Source: Deinococcus sp. (GTDB lineage Bacteria; Deinococcota; Deinococci; Deinococcales; Deinococcaceae). Taken from it: 5,209 nt of DNA. The translations under genes and the position numbers were made by a program. Below, one piece after another: positions 1 to 5,209 of this stretch; position 1 is the first letter of the stretch, and each line of letters begins with the position of its first letter. The stretch lies in NCBI GenBank assembly GCA_028287665.1, contig JAQBPF010000018.1, positions 1 to 5,209 on the forward strand. The letters run 5' to 3'. The notes under the pieces were generated by a model, which had not been told where the DNA came from, ran no database searches, and worked only from the letters and a program-made list of their open reading frames with translations.

Positions 1-102
1 CGCTCCTCTACGGTTGAGGTGAAGCTGCTGGCACCCGCTGTTCCCTCGCCTTACCTAGCCCACACTCCCCCACCCACCGCCTCAATACAGGAGAATCGAT
101 AA
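1..102 (+). other. Left-edge segment: possible tail of an upstream gene, unidentified
   Basis: Frame 1 stays open for 33 codons from the left edge and stops at TAA 100-102, directly against the ilvC ATG. Its translation is rich in Pro, Ala and Ser, and I do not recognise it. The other two forward frames stop early, at 15-17 and 20-22, so an upstream gene could equally end there and leave about 80 bases of intergenic DNA. In many bacteria ilvN (acetolactate synthase small subunit) precedes ilvC, so an ilvN end is a reasonable guess, but no IlvN motif is visible. I see no convincing promoter, terminator or attenuator in this stretch. It is C-rich between 61 and 80. Confidence 0.2.
89..94 (+). 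promoter_or_regulatory. Ribosome binding site of ilvC
   Basis: AGGAGA lies 8 nt before the ATG at 103 and matches the anti-Shine-Dalgarno core. It fixes the ilvC start, and the protein begins as expected for the family (a short N-terminus followed by a tyrosine and acidic residues before the Rossmann fold). Confidence 0.85.
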
Positions 103-1113
103 ATGGCTGCAACGATGTTCTATGACCGCGACGTGTCTCTCGACTCCATCCAAGACAAACTGATCGCCATTATCGGCTACGGCTCTCAGGCGCACGCACA
201 CGCGCAAAACCTGCGTGACAGCGGCCTGAACGTCGTTGTCGGCCTGCGCGAAGGCTCCAGCAGCAAGGCCAAAGCCGAGCAGGCAGGCCTGAAAGTGGTC
301 AGCATCGAGGAAGCCACCAAGACCGCCGATGTGGTCATGCTGCTGATTCCCGACGAGAACCAGCCCAAAACCTACGCCGAGAGCATCGAGCCGCACCTGA
401 CCGCAGGCAAGGCGCTGGCCTTCGGACACGGCTTCAACGTGCACTTCGGGCGTATCAAGCCGCCCGCCGATGTGGACGTGTATCTCGTGGCCCCCAAAGG
501 CCCCGGCCACATGCTGCGCCGTGTGTACGCCGACGGTGCGGGCATGCCCGGTATCTTTGCCGTGCAGCAGGACGCCACCGGACAGGCCCGCGAGATTGCG
601 CTGGCCTACGCCCGTGGCATCGGCTGTACCCGTGCAGGCGTGCTGGAAACCACCTTCAAGGAAGAAACTGAAACCGACCTCTTCGGTGAGCAGAGCGTGT
701 TGTGCGGCGGCGTCACCCACCTCATTCAGGCTGGATTCGAAACCCTGGTGGAAGCAGGCTATCAGCCCGAAATCGCCTACTTTGAAACCCTGCACGAAGT
801 TAAGCTGATCGTGGACCTGATCTACGAGAAGGGCTTTGAAGGCATGCGCCACTCCATCAGCAACACCGCCGAGTTTGGCGACTACGTGACCGGGCCGCGC
901 ATCATCACCGATGAGACCAAGGCCACCATGAAAGACGTGCTGACCGATATTCAGACCGGAAAGTTCGCCGAGCGGTTTATTGCCGACGCCGAGAGCGGCT
1001 TCCCGTATATGAACGAGCAGCGCAGCAAAATGCGCGACCACAAGCTGGAAACCGTGGGCAAGGAACTGCGCGACATGATGCCCTTCATCAGCAAGAAGGC
1101 GCTGGAAGTCTAA
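103..1113 (+). CDS. ilvC: Ketol-acid reductoisomerase, class I (NADP+), IlvC
   Basis: Converts 2-acetolactate to 2,3-dihydroxyisovalerate (valine and leucine branch) and 2-aceto-2-hydroxybutyrate to dihydroxymethylvalerate (isoleucine branch). It is a cytosolic, Mg2+- and NADPH-dependent enzyme. The 336 residues match the usual length of the short class I form. The N-terminal Rossmann domain shows the dinucleotide loop [12 protein letters not shown] at 25-36 and a cofactor-specificity loop (GLREGSSS, 47-54) whose Arg49 and serines fit NADPH preference. His109 (FGHGFN) and Lys132 (PKGPGH) are the conserved active-site positions. The C-terminal knotted domain carries the metal ligands Asp192 and Glu196 (DLFGEQ), Glu228 and Glu232 (FETLHE), and substrate-contacting Ser253 (SISNTAE). 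All key residues are present and there is no sign of damage. A hairpin terminator follows 24 bases after the stop, so this gene probably ends its transcript; whether it starts one is outside the window. Confidence 0.98.
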   Translation: MAATMFYDRDVSLDSIQDKLIAIIGYGSQAHAHAQNLRDSGLNVVVGLREGSSSKAKAEQAGLKVVSIEEATKTADVVMLLIPDENQPKTYAESIEPHLTAGKALAFGHGFNVHFGRIKPPADVDVYLVAPKGPGHMLRRVYADGAGMPGIFAVQQDATGQAREIALAYARGIGCTRAGVLETTFKEETETDLFGEQSVLCGGVTHLIQAGFETLVEAGYQPEIAYFETLHEVKLIVDLIYEKGFEGMRHSISNTAEFGDYVTGPRIITDETKATMKDVLTDIQTGKFAERFIADAESGFPYMNEQRSKMRDHKLETVGKELRDMMPFISKKALEV

Positions 1114-1137
1114 ACCTCAGCCTGAGTGTTAAGCGCT

Positions 1138-1174
1138 TGCCCGGCCTGGATCAACCCAGGCCGGGCACCCCTTT
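1138..1174 (+). terminator. Rho-independent terminator after ilvC
   Basis: A perfect 12-bp stem pairs 1138-1149 (TGCCCGGCCTGG) with 1156-1167 (CCAGGCCGGGCA) around a 6-nt loop. The tail is CCCCTTT, a weak T-run, and a second small C4/G4 stem (1168-1171 with 1177-1180) could follow it. The stem strength and its position just past ilvC support a terminator; the poor T-tract keeps the call below certain. Confidence 0.7.
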
Positions 1175-1187
1175 GTGGGGGCATATC

Positions 1188-1217
1188 TAGACAGATAAAT
1201 ACTTGGCTGTCTATGAA
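1188..1217 (+). promoter_or_regulatory. Candidate promoter overlapping a 7-bp inverted repeat
   Basis: TAGACAG at 1188-1194 and CTGTCTA at 1207-1213 are perfect inverted copies 12 nt apart in a locally AT-rich gap. The same bases fit a sigma-70-like promoter, TAGACA (1188-1193), an 18-nt spacer, and TATGAA (1212-1217), each box 4 or 5 of 6 to consensus. Transcription would then start near 1224 and serve the secreted-protein gene at 1265. The repeat could be an operator or a small RNA hairpin. Neither role is proven by sequence alone. Confidence 0.35.
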
Positions 1218-1239
1218 AAAGTTCACTGATCGGACATGA
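1213..1239 (+). CDS. Possible 8-codon upstream reading frame (first of a chain)
   Basis: ATG 1213-1215 opens an 8-residue frame, MKKFTDRT, ending TGA 1237-1239. Its stop overlaps the ATG of the next mini-frame in an ATGA (1236-1239). No good Shine-Dalgarno precedes it, and its ATG lies inside the candidate -10 region described for this gap, so it would only be translated if transcription begins further upstream. It may be chance. Confidence 0.15.
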   Translation: MKKFTDRT

Positions 1240-1268
1240 CTCTCATTGATCTGGCCGTCTGCCTATGA
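1236..1268 (+). CDS. Possible 10-codon upstream reading frame overlapping the DUF11 gene start
   Basis: ATG 1236-1238 opens MTLIDLAVCL and stops at TGA 1266-1268, overlapping the DUF11 gene ATG as ATGA (1265-1268). This is the standard geometry of translational coupling. It matters because the downstream ATG has no recognisable Shine-Dalgarno of its own. A weak purine stretch (GATCGGA, 1228-1234) precedes this mini-frame. It could be a genuine coupling peptide or a coincidence in a short gap. Confidence 0.25.
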   Translation: MTLIDLAVCL

Positions 1269-3574
1269 GTTGGATGCTTGGGCGACGGCTGATATCAAGC
1301 CTAAGCTTGTTGGCCGCCCTGTTGATTTGGTCACAGGCCAGTGCCCAGCAAGCGTTCGCGACCCGCTACAGCAATCCGTCGACCAATGGCGACATCGTGC
1401 TGATCGGCAACGTGAACTACTACTGCACCACCGCTGTGCCGCCTGCCACCACGGCGGAAGCCACCAGATGTGCCACTGCCCGCGCCGCCGTACCGGGTGC
1501 CCTGTCCAACTCCGTGACCAACAATCAGGTGTACACCGTTCCGATCGACACCGACAGCGACCCGTCTACCGCCAATTCCAGTTCGGCCACCCTGAATCTG
1601 ACCACCGGCAGCAGCGTGCTGTTTGCAGGGCTGTATTGGAGCGGAATCTCAGGGAGCGCCACCAACCGCAGCAAGGTGTCGTTCGGCGTGCCGGGGCAGG
1701 CGGTCAGCCCGCTCACGTCGACCAACGTCGCCCGAATAGGCAACACCTACCAGTCGTTCGTGGACGTGACGGCGCTGGTGCAGGCTGGGGGCAACGGAGC
1801 CTACACGGTGGCCAATGTCAACAGCACGCTGGGCGCGGGCAACTGGGCAAACTGGACATTGGTGGTGGCCTACAAAAACAGCGCCCTCCCGGTACGGAAT
1901 CTGTCGGTCTTCGATGGGTTGCAAACGGCCAGCGACCCGAATTTTCCCCTCGACATTACCGTCAGCGGCTTCCTGACCCCCAGTCTCGGAGCGGTCAACA
2001 GCACCATTGGCGTGGTGGCCTACGACGGAGACCGGGGAGCCGCCGAGGGAACCGGAACCGGGGGCAGCCTGCAATTCGGGGTCAACAGCGGCGCACTGAC
2101 TCCGGTGTTCAATGCCGCCAATCCCGTCAACGACGTGTTCAACTCCACCATTTCAGTGCTGGGCACAGAGGTCACGGCGGGCCGCAATCCCACGTTCGCC
2201 AATACGCTGGGGCTGGATATAGACACATTCAAGCCCAATACGCCGCTTCCCAACGGCAGCACTTCGGCAGTGGTGCGGGTCATCGGGAGTTCGGGCGACG
2301 TGATCTATCCGGGCATCATCACCCTCGCCACCGACATTTTTCTGCCCAATATCAAAGACAGTCTGACCAAAACAGTGACGGACGTGAACGGTGGGCGCGT
2401 ACTGCCCGGCGACCAGTTGGAATACGAATTGGTCATCAAGAATCAGGGCAACGACGGCGCAGCCAACGTGATTCTGACCGATATAGTGCCGCCCAACACC
2501 AGCTTCGTGCCGGGTTCCCTGCTGCTGACCGGGGCCAATGCCGGAGCCAAGACAAACGCGGCGGGCGACGATCAGGCGGAGTATGACAGCGCTGGCAACC
2601 GGGTCGTCTTCCGGCTGGGTACGGGCGCAACAGCCTTGGCAGGCGGACTGCTCCTCCCCGGCGACGAGGCGCGGGTGCGCTTCCGGGTACAGGTGAACGC
2701 GGGCATTCTTGGCGGGACGGCCATCAACAACACGGGCAACGTGTCTTACCGCCAGCAAACGCTGGGCAATACCATCACTGACGCCAGCGACGGCAATCCG
2801 GCCCTGCCCGGCGACCAACCCGCCACCATGATCGTCAGTGGCCCCGATTTGACGTTGACCAAAACCCATACGGGGAATTTCTCGGCGGGGCAGGCGGGAA
2901 GCTTTGTGTTGCGGGTCTCGAATGCGGCGGGCTGGGCGAGCAGTTTAGGCACCGTCACCGTCACCGACCTTCTGCCCGCCGGAATGATTGCCCAGAGCAT
3001 CGGCGGCGTGGGCTGGACCTGCACCCTGTCGCCCCTGCGCTGCACCCGCTCCGACAGCCTGGCGGCTGGAACGGCATTTCCCGACATAACGCTGACCGGG
3101 GTGGCGGCCAATGCAGGCAGTTACAGCAATACGGCCAGCGTCGGTGGGGGCGGCGAGGAAGCCAGCGCGGGGGGCAACAACAGCGCCAGCGACGCCCTCA
3201 CGGTGGTTCCGGTGCGTCCGGTGGTGACGCTGACCAAAACGGTGCGGAACATCACGCGGGCCACTGCACCCGGCGTGAACGTGGTGGGATTGCCCGGCGA
3301 CGTGCTGGAATACTGCATCAGCTTCGGCAATACGGGTGGCGCGGCCCCCAATTTTGTGCTGAAGGACGACCTGCCCGCCGAAACCCGGCCCAAGCTGGAC
3401 GGCTACGGCACTGGCCTTGGCCTGCGTCTCACCCTCAACACTGTCGTCACCGACCTGACTTCCGTTACCGACGCAGACCGGGGTGAGTTGATTGGACAGA
3501 ACATGAAACTCAGCTTGGGCACGCTGGATGCGGGCAGCACGGGGCGGATTTGCATGCAGGCGAATATCCGCTGA
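1265..3574 (+). CDS. Exported DUF11-repeat surface protein, function unknown
   Basis: This 769-residue protein has a clear Sec signal peptide: basic RR at 7-8, a hydrophobic core at about 9-22, and cleavage likely after ASA at 25-27. Residues 28 to about 355 form an extracellular beta-type domain containing VLFAGLYWSG (118-127) and a tryptophan-rich GNWANWTLVVAYKN segment, wording I associate with N-termini of large bacterial surface proteins. Three DUF11 (PF01345-like) modules follow, beginning near 360, 527 and 653, each opening with an LTKT motif. Cysteines occur in potential disulfide pairs (54/69, 586/593, 684/763), which fits an extracellular location. No SLH domain, LPxTG signal or C-terminal membrane anchor is visible, so it may be secreted or loosely held in the envelope. 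The start is chosen by the signal peptide; ATG 1274 (Met4) would preserve it equally well, and neither has a good ribosome site. It is unrelated in role to its ilvC and leuA neighbours. Family assignment is firm; function is unknown. Confidence 0.9.
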   Translation: MSWMLGRRLISSLSLLAALLIWSQASAQQAFATRYSNPSTNGDIVLIGNVNYYCTTAVPPATTAEATRCATARAAVPGALSNSVTNNQVYTVPIDTDSDPSTANSSSATLNLTTGSSVLFAGLYWSGISGSATNRSKVSFGVPGQAVSPLTSTNVARIGNTYQSFVDVTALVQAGGNGAYTVANVNSTLGAGNWANWTLVVAYKNSALPVRNLSVFDGLQTASDPNFPLDITVSGFLTPSLGAVNSTIGVVAYDGDRGAAEGTGTGGSLQFGVNSGALTPVFNAANPVNDVFNSTISVLGTEVTAGRNPTFANTLGLDIDTFKPNTPLPNGSTSAVVRVIGSSGDVIYPGIITLATDIFLPNIKDSLTKTVTDVNGGRVLPGDQLEYELVIKNQGNDGAANVILTDIVPPNTSFVPGSLLLTGANAGAKTNAAGDDQAEYDSAGNRVVFRLGTGATALAGGLLLPGDEARVRFRVQVNAGILGGTAINNTGNVSYRQQTLGNTITDASDGNPALPGDQPATMIVSGPDLTLTKTHTGNFSAGQAGSFVLRVSNAAGWASSLGTVTVTDLLPAGMIAQSIGGVGWTCTLSPLRCTRSDSLAAGTAFPDITLTGVAANAGSYSNTASVGGGGEEASAGGNNSASDALTVVPVRPVVTLTKTVRNITRATAPGVNVVGLPGDVLEYCISFGNTGGAAPNFVLKDDLPAETRPKLDGYGTGLGLRLTLNTVVTDLTSVTDADRGELIGQNMKLSLGTLDAGSTGRICMQANIR
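2342..3571 (+). repeat. Three tandem DUF11 modules in the exported protein
   Basis: The modules share an LTKT opening (residues 367-370, 531-534, 656-659). Modules one and three also share LPGD.LEY (380-387, 676-683) followed by a short strand and an N.G turn (NQGNDGA, NTGGAA). Module two has the WTC...CTR disulfide-type motif (585-595). The repeats are divergent at DNA level, so this is an old domain duplication rather than a recent tandem array. DUF11 modules are thought to be immunoglobulin-like spacers on cell-surface proteins. Confidence 0.8.
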
Positions 3575-3609
3575 GCCGAGAATCGCCGCACCCGTGTAGA
3601 CGTGTGGGG

Positions 3610-3638
3610 TTGCCTTCAGGGGGCCAGCCCTGTACAGT
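3610..3638 (+). promoter_or_regulatory. Promoter of the leuA leader transcript
   Basis: TTGCCT (3610-3615), a 17-nt spacer and TACAGT (3633-3638) fit a sigma-70 promoter, each box 4 of 6 to consensus, with TG just before the -10. Only 6 nt separate the -10 from ATG 3645, so transcription should begin at or beside that ATG. This TAnnnT-to-ATG spacing is the signature of leaderless genes in Deinococcus. It also explains why the leader frame lacks a Shine-Dalgarno. Confidence 0.6.
3617..3632. repeat. Inverted repeat inside the leuA promoter spacer
   Basis: CAGGG at 3617-3621 and CCCTG at 3628-3632 are perfect inverted copies around a 6-nt centre. They occupy nearly the whole -35/-10 spacer. A repressor or activator site is possible. 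Alternatively it is a weak hairpin ending the DUF11 gene transcript, but no T-run follows. Confidence 0.35.
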
Positions 3639-3644
3639 CTCCCC

Positions 3645-3692
3645 ATGCAAGTATCTGGCCTGCTTCTTCTTAGCGTTCCTCCGGTGGAGTGA
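3645..3692 (+). CDS. leuL: Leucine-rich leader peptide of the leuA attenuator
   Basis: This 15-codon frame encodes MQVSGLLLLSVPPVE and ends TGA 3690-3692. Codons 6-9 are CTG CTT CTT CTT, four leucines in a row, 153 bases upstream of leuA. CTT is an unusual leucine choice for GC-rich DNA, which would sharpen stalling when charged leucyl-tRNA is scarce. No Shine-Dalgarno lies close upstream; the ATG sits 6 nt after a -10 box, so leaderless translation is inferred. The codons after the leucines (AGC GTT CCT CCG GTG GAG) contain the 5' arm of an antiterminator, so ribosome position decides the downstream fold. By analogy with the enterobacterial leu leader, the peptide itself probably has no function beyond being translated. 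The symbol is used by role, not by homology. Confidence 0.85.
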   Translation: MQVSGLLLLSVPPVE

Positions 3693-3729
3693 GCGGCTAA
3701 GAACCGTGTCAGCCCCCCCGGAGGAACGC
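3667..3729 (+). promoter_or_regulatory. Attenuator: sequestering stem and antiterminator of the leuA leader
   Basis: Two competing pairings are perfect. The sequestering stem joins 3667-3674 (TTCTTAGC, overlapping the last leucine codons) to 3696-3703 (GCTAAGAA), 8 bp, with a small CTCC/GGAG stem (3679-3682, 3686-3689) possible inside it. The antiterminator joins 3673-3684 (GCGTTCCTCCGG) to 3718-3729 (CCGGAGGAACGC), 12 bp, and consumes seven bases of the terminator's left arm plus its loop. Inferred logic: a ribosome stalled with the first leucine codon in its A site covers RNA to about 3672, opening the first stem and leaving 3673-3684 free, so the antiterminator forms and leuA is transcribed. 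With ample leucine the ribosome runs to the stop codon, masks 3673-3684, and the terminator forms. Without translation, the sequestering stem also favours termination. Confidence 0.85.
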
Positions 3730-3748
3730 CCTCCGGGGGGTTTTCTTT
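3714..3748 (+). terminator. Intrinsic terminator of the leuA leader (conditional)
   Basis: A perfect 11-bp GC-rich stem pairs 3714-3724 (CCCCCCGGAGG) with 3730-3740 (CCTCCGGGGGG) around loop AACGC, followed by TTTTCTTT. This is a textbook rho-independent terminator, but it stands upstream of leuA rather than after a gene. Its left arm is shared with the 12-bp antiterminator, which makes it a regulated switch. It lies 136 bases past the DUF11 gene stop and could also stop read-through from that gene. Confidence 0.92.
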
Positions 3749-3757
3749 GGTTTCTCG

Positions 3758-3787
3758 CCCTTCTCTGCCACCTCTCCCCTTCTCTGC
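3758..3787 (+). repeat. Short direct repeat in the pyrimidine-rich leuA upstream spacer
   Basis: CCCTTCTCTGC occurs at 3758-3768 and again at 3777-3787, a 19-nt period. The surrounding 3741-3795 is strongly pyrimidine-rich and should be unstructured, keeping the leuA ribosome site open after read-through. Any specific role is unknown. Confidence 0.5.
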
Positions 3788-3795
3788 TGCATCCC

Positions 3796-3801
3796 AAGGA
3801 G
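3796..3801 (+). promoter_or_regulatory. Ribosome binding site of leuA
   Basis: AAGGAG sits 8 nt before ATG 3810, an ideal spacing, and settles the leuA start. It contrasts with the leader frame upstream, which has no such site. Confidence 0.88.
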
Positions 3802-3809
3802 CCTCCACC

Positions 3810-5209
3810 ATGACCGACCAGACCCACCAGCCCGCCCCCACCATCCAGCCCATCCGGATTTTTGATACCACCCTGCGCGACGGCGAGCAGAGCCCAGGCG
3901 TGGCACTGAACCATACCCAGAAGCTGGAAATTGCCCACCAACTGGCGCGGCTGGGCGTGGACGTGATCGAGGCGGGCTTTCCGATTGCCAGCCCCGGCGA
4001 CCTGGAGGGCGTAAGCCGCATTGCCCGCGAGGTGCGGGGGCCGATTATTGCTGGGCTGGCGCGGGCGGGCCGGGCCGACATCGAGGCCGCCGCCAAAGCC
4101 GTGGAGCTGGCCGAGCGGCCCCGGATTCATACCTTTATCGCCACCAGCCCCATTCATATGTCCAAGAAGTTGAATATGGAACCTGACGCAGTGGTGGAGC
4201 GGGCCGTAGAGGCAGTCCGTCTGGCCCGCACCTTTGTTGACGACGTAGAATTCAGCGCCGAGGACGCCACCCGCTCCGAGTGGCCCTTTCTGGCACGGAT
4301 TTTCAAGGCCACCGTGGAGGCGGGCGCGACCACCATCAATGTGCCGGATACGGTGGGCTACACCACCCCCGAAGAAATGCGGGCGCTGTTTGCTTTCCTG
4401 AAGGGCGAATTGCCCGACCACGTGATCCTGTCGGCCCACTGCCACGACGATCTGGGCATGGCGGTCGCCAACTCGATTGCGGCGGCGCAGGGCGGGGCAC
4501 GTCAGATCGAATGCACCATCAACGGCATCGGCGAGCGGGCAGGCAACGCCGCGCTGGAAGAAATCGTGATGGCCTTTCATACCCGCAAGGATCATTACGG
4601 CTTCGAAACGGCCATCCGCACCCGTGAGATCTACCGGGCCAGCCGGATGGTCAGCCGCCTGAGCGGAATGCCCGTGCAGCCCAACAAGGGCGTGGTCGGA
4701 GACAATGCCTTTGCCCACGAATCGGGCATTCACCAGGACGGCGTGATCAAGGCCCGCGAAACCTACGAGATCATGAACGCCGAACTGGTGGGCCGTGAAG
4801 CCGCCGTCCTGGTGATGGGCAAGCACTCGGGCCGCGCCGCCTTCCGCAAAGCGCTGACCGACCTGGGCTACGATGTGGCCGAGGACCGCATCAAGGAAAT
4901 GTTCGCCCGCTTCAAAGACCTGGCAGACCGCAAAGGCCAGATCTATGCCGATGATCTGCGTGCCCTGGTAGACAGCCGTACCGACGTTCCTCAGACCTTC
5001 GTGTTGGAGAAATTCCAGATTACCAGCGGCACGGATATGCAGCCTCTGGCCTACGTCCGCGTGACCACGCCCGACGGCCCCCGCGAGGCCACCAGCAGCG
5101 GTGACGGCGCAGTCGAAGCCATCTTCCACGCGCTGAATACGGTTACGGGCATTGCCCCGGAACTGGAGGTTTACCGCGTGCAGGCCGTCACTAAAGGCAC
5201 CGAGGCACT
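3810..5209 (+). CDS. leuA: 2-isopropylmalate synthase LeuA, 3' end cut by the window
   Basis: Condenses acetyl-CoA with 2-ketoisovalerate to 2-isopropylmalate, the committed, leucine-inhibited step of leucine synthesis, in the cytosol. The visible 466 codons are intact; family members run to about 515-520, so roughly 50 residues are missing at the right edge. The TIM-barrel catalytic domain begins with [16 protein letters not shown] (15-30; Asp24 is a metal ligand). His210 and His212 (AHCHDD) and Asn246 (GIGERAGNA, 239-247) complete the metal site. [14 protein letters not shown] is characteristic of isopropylmalate synthase, and GERAGN together with a long C-terminus argues against homocitrate or citramalate synthase. 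After a linker with [12 protein letters not shown], the C-terminal allosteric domain (LeuA_dimer type) starts near residue 390 and includes [20 protein letters not shown]. The gene is preceded by the leucine attenuator, so expression is probably controlled by leucyl-tRNA supply while activity is controlled by leucine binding. Confidence 0.97.
   Translation, partial: MTDQTHQPAPTIQPIRIFDTTLRDGEQSPGVALNHTQKLEIAHQLARLGVDVIEAGFPIASPGDLEGVSRIAREVRGPIIAGLARAGRADIEAAAKAVELAERPRIHTFIATSPIHMSKKLNMEPDAVVERAVEAVRLARTFVDDVEFSAEDATRSEWPFLARIFKATVEAGATTINVPDTVGYTTPEEMRALFAFLKGELPDHVILSAHCHDDLGMAVANSIAAAQGGARQIECTINGIGERAGNAALEEIVMAFHTRKDHYGFETAIRTREIYRASRMVSRLSGMPVQPNKGVVGDNAFAHESGIHQDGVIKARETYEIMNAELVGREAAVLVMGKHSGRAAFRKALTDLGYDVAEDRIKEMFARFKDLADRKGQIYADDLRALVDSRTDVPQTFVLEKFQITSGTDMQPLAYVRVTTPDGPREATSSGDGAVEAIFHALNTVTGIAPELEVYRVQAVTKGTEA

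Noticed and set aside
82..1041. Long minus-strand open frame opposite ilvC (319 codons)
   Set aside because: It mirrors a fully conserved ilvC on the plus strand; long antisense frames are expected in GC-rich genes and the translation shows no recognisable protein family.
1175..1264. Radiation/desiccation response motif near the secreted-protein gene
   Set aside because: The known Deinococcus 17-bp palindrome is not present; the inverted repeat here has a different sequence and a wider spacer.
1246..2586. Plus-strand 446-codon frame overlapping the DUF11 gene
   Set aside because: It is rich in Arg, Gln and Ser in the manner of an out-of-frame reading, has no signal peptide or family motif, and the overlapping frame has clear DUF11 modules.
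3590..3610. Hairpin ACCC/GGGT as a terminator for the DUF11 gene
   Set aside because: The stem is only 4 bp with a 13-nt loop and no T-run follows, so it is not supportable as a terminator.
3575..3809. T-box riboswitch for leucyl-tRNA upstream of leuA
   Set aside because: The conserved T-box core (AGGGTGGNACCGCG-like) and a Stem I are absent, and the terminator begins within 70 bases of the probable transcript start, too short for a T-box. The Leu-codon run explains the structure better.
3550..3813. Plus-strand 87-codon frame across the leuA leader
   Set aside because: It runs through the terminator hairpin and the leuA ribosome site in a different frame from both the leader peptide and leuA, with no ribosome site of its own.
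3510..5129. Long minus-strand open frame opposite leuA (539 codons) and a second one at 2945-4096
   Set aside because: Both run antisense through leuA, the attenuator and the DUF11 gene. The plus-strand genes have intact catalytic motifs and good start sites, so these are shadows.

Overview
The window looks like a chromosomal segment of a Deinococcus-type bacterium. This is inferred from the high GC content, the GC-rich third codon positions, a DUF11-repeat secreted protein with Deinococcus-like wording, and a TAnnnT box placed 6 nt before an ATG, as in the leaderless promoters common in Deinococcus. No database search was possible, so the genus is an inference.

Layout: (i) 1-102 holds the tail of something upstream plus the ilvC ribosome binding site. 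(ii) 103-1113 is a complete ilvC (class I ketol-acid reductoisomerase), closed by a strong hairpin terminator at 1138-1174. (iii) 1175-1264 is a short AT-richer gap with a 7-bp inverted repeat, a possible promoter, and two tiny reading frames chained by ATGA overlaps into the next gene. (iv) 1265-3574 encodes a 769-residue exported protein: signal peptide, a surface-protein-type N-terminal domain, and three DUF11 modules. (v) 3575-3809 is the regulatory leader of leuA. (vi) 3810 to the right edge is leuA (2-isopropylmalate synthase), cut off inside its C-terminal leucine-sensing domain.

The main result is the leuA leader. A 15-codon reading frame (3645-3692, MQVSGLLLLSVPPVE) carries four consecutive leucine codons (CTG CTT CTT CTT). 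It is followed by a perfect 11-bp intrinsic terminator (3714-3740 plus a T-rich run). The left arm of that terminator is also perfectly complementary over 12 bp to the segment immediately after the leucine codons (3673-3684 with 3718-3729). A third 8-bp pairing (3667-3674 with 3696-3703) folds the leucine codons away. Together these form a ribosome-controlled transcription attenuator for leucine. The leader frame has no Shine-Dalgarno, and a promoter (TTGCCT-N17-TACAGT) places the transcript start at or next to its ATG, so the leader peptide is probably translated from a leaderless mRNA.

ilvC and leuA belong to branched-chain amino acid synthesis: IlvC makes dihydroxyisovalerate on the way to 2-ketoisovalerate, which LeuA condenses with acetyl-CoA as the first committed step to leucine. 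The surface-protein gene between them has no evident metabolic link and appears to be a separate transcription unit.
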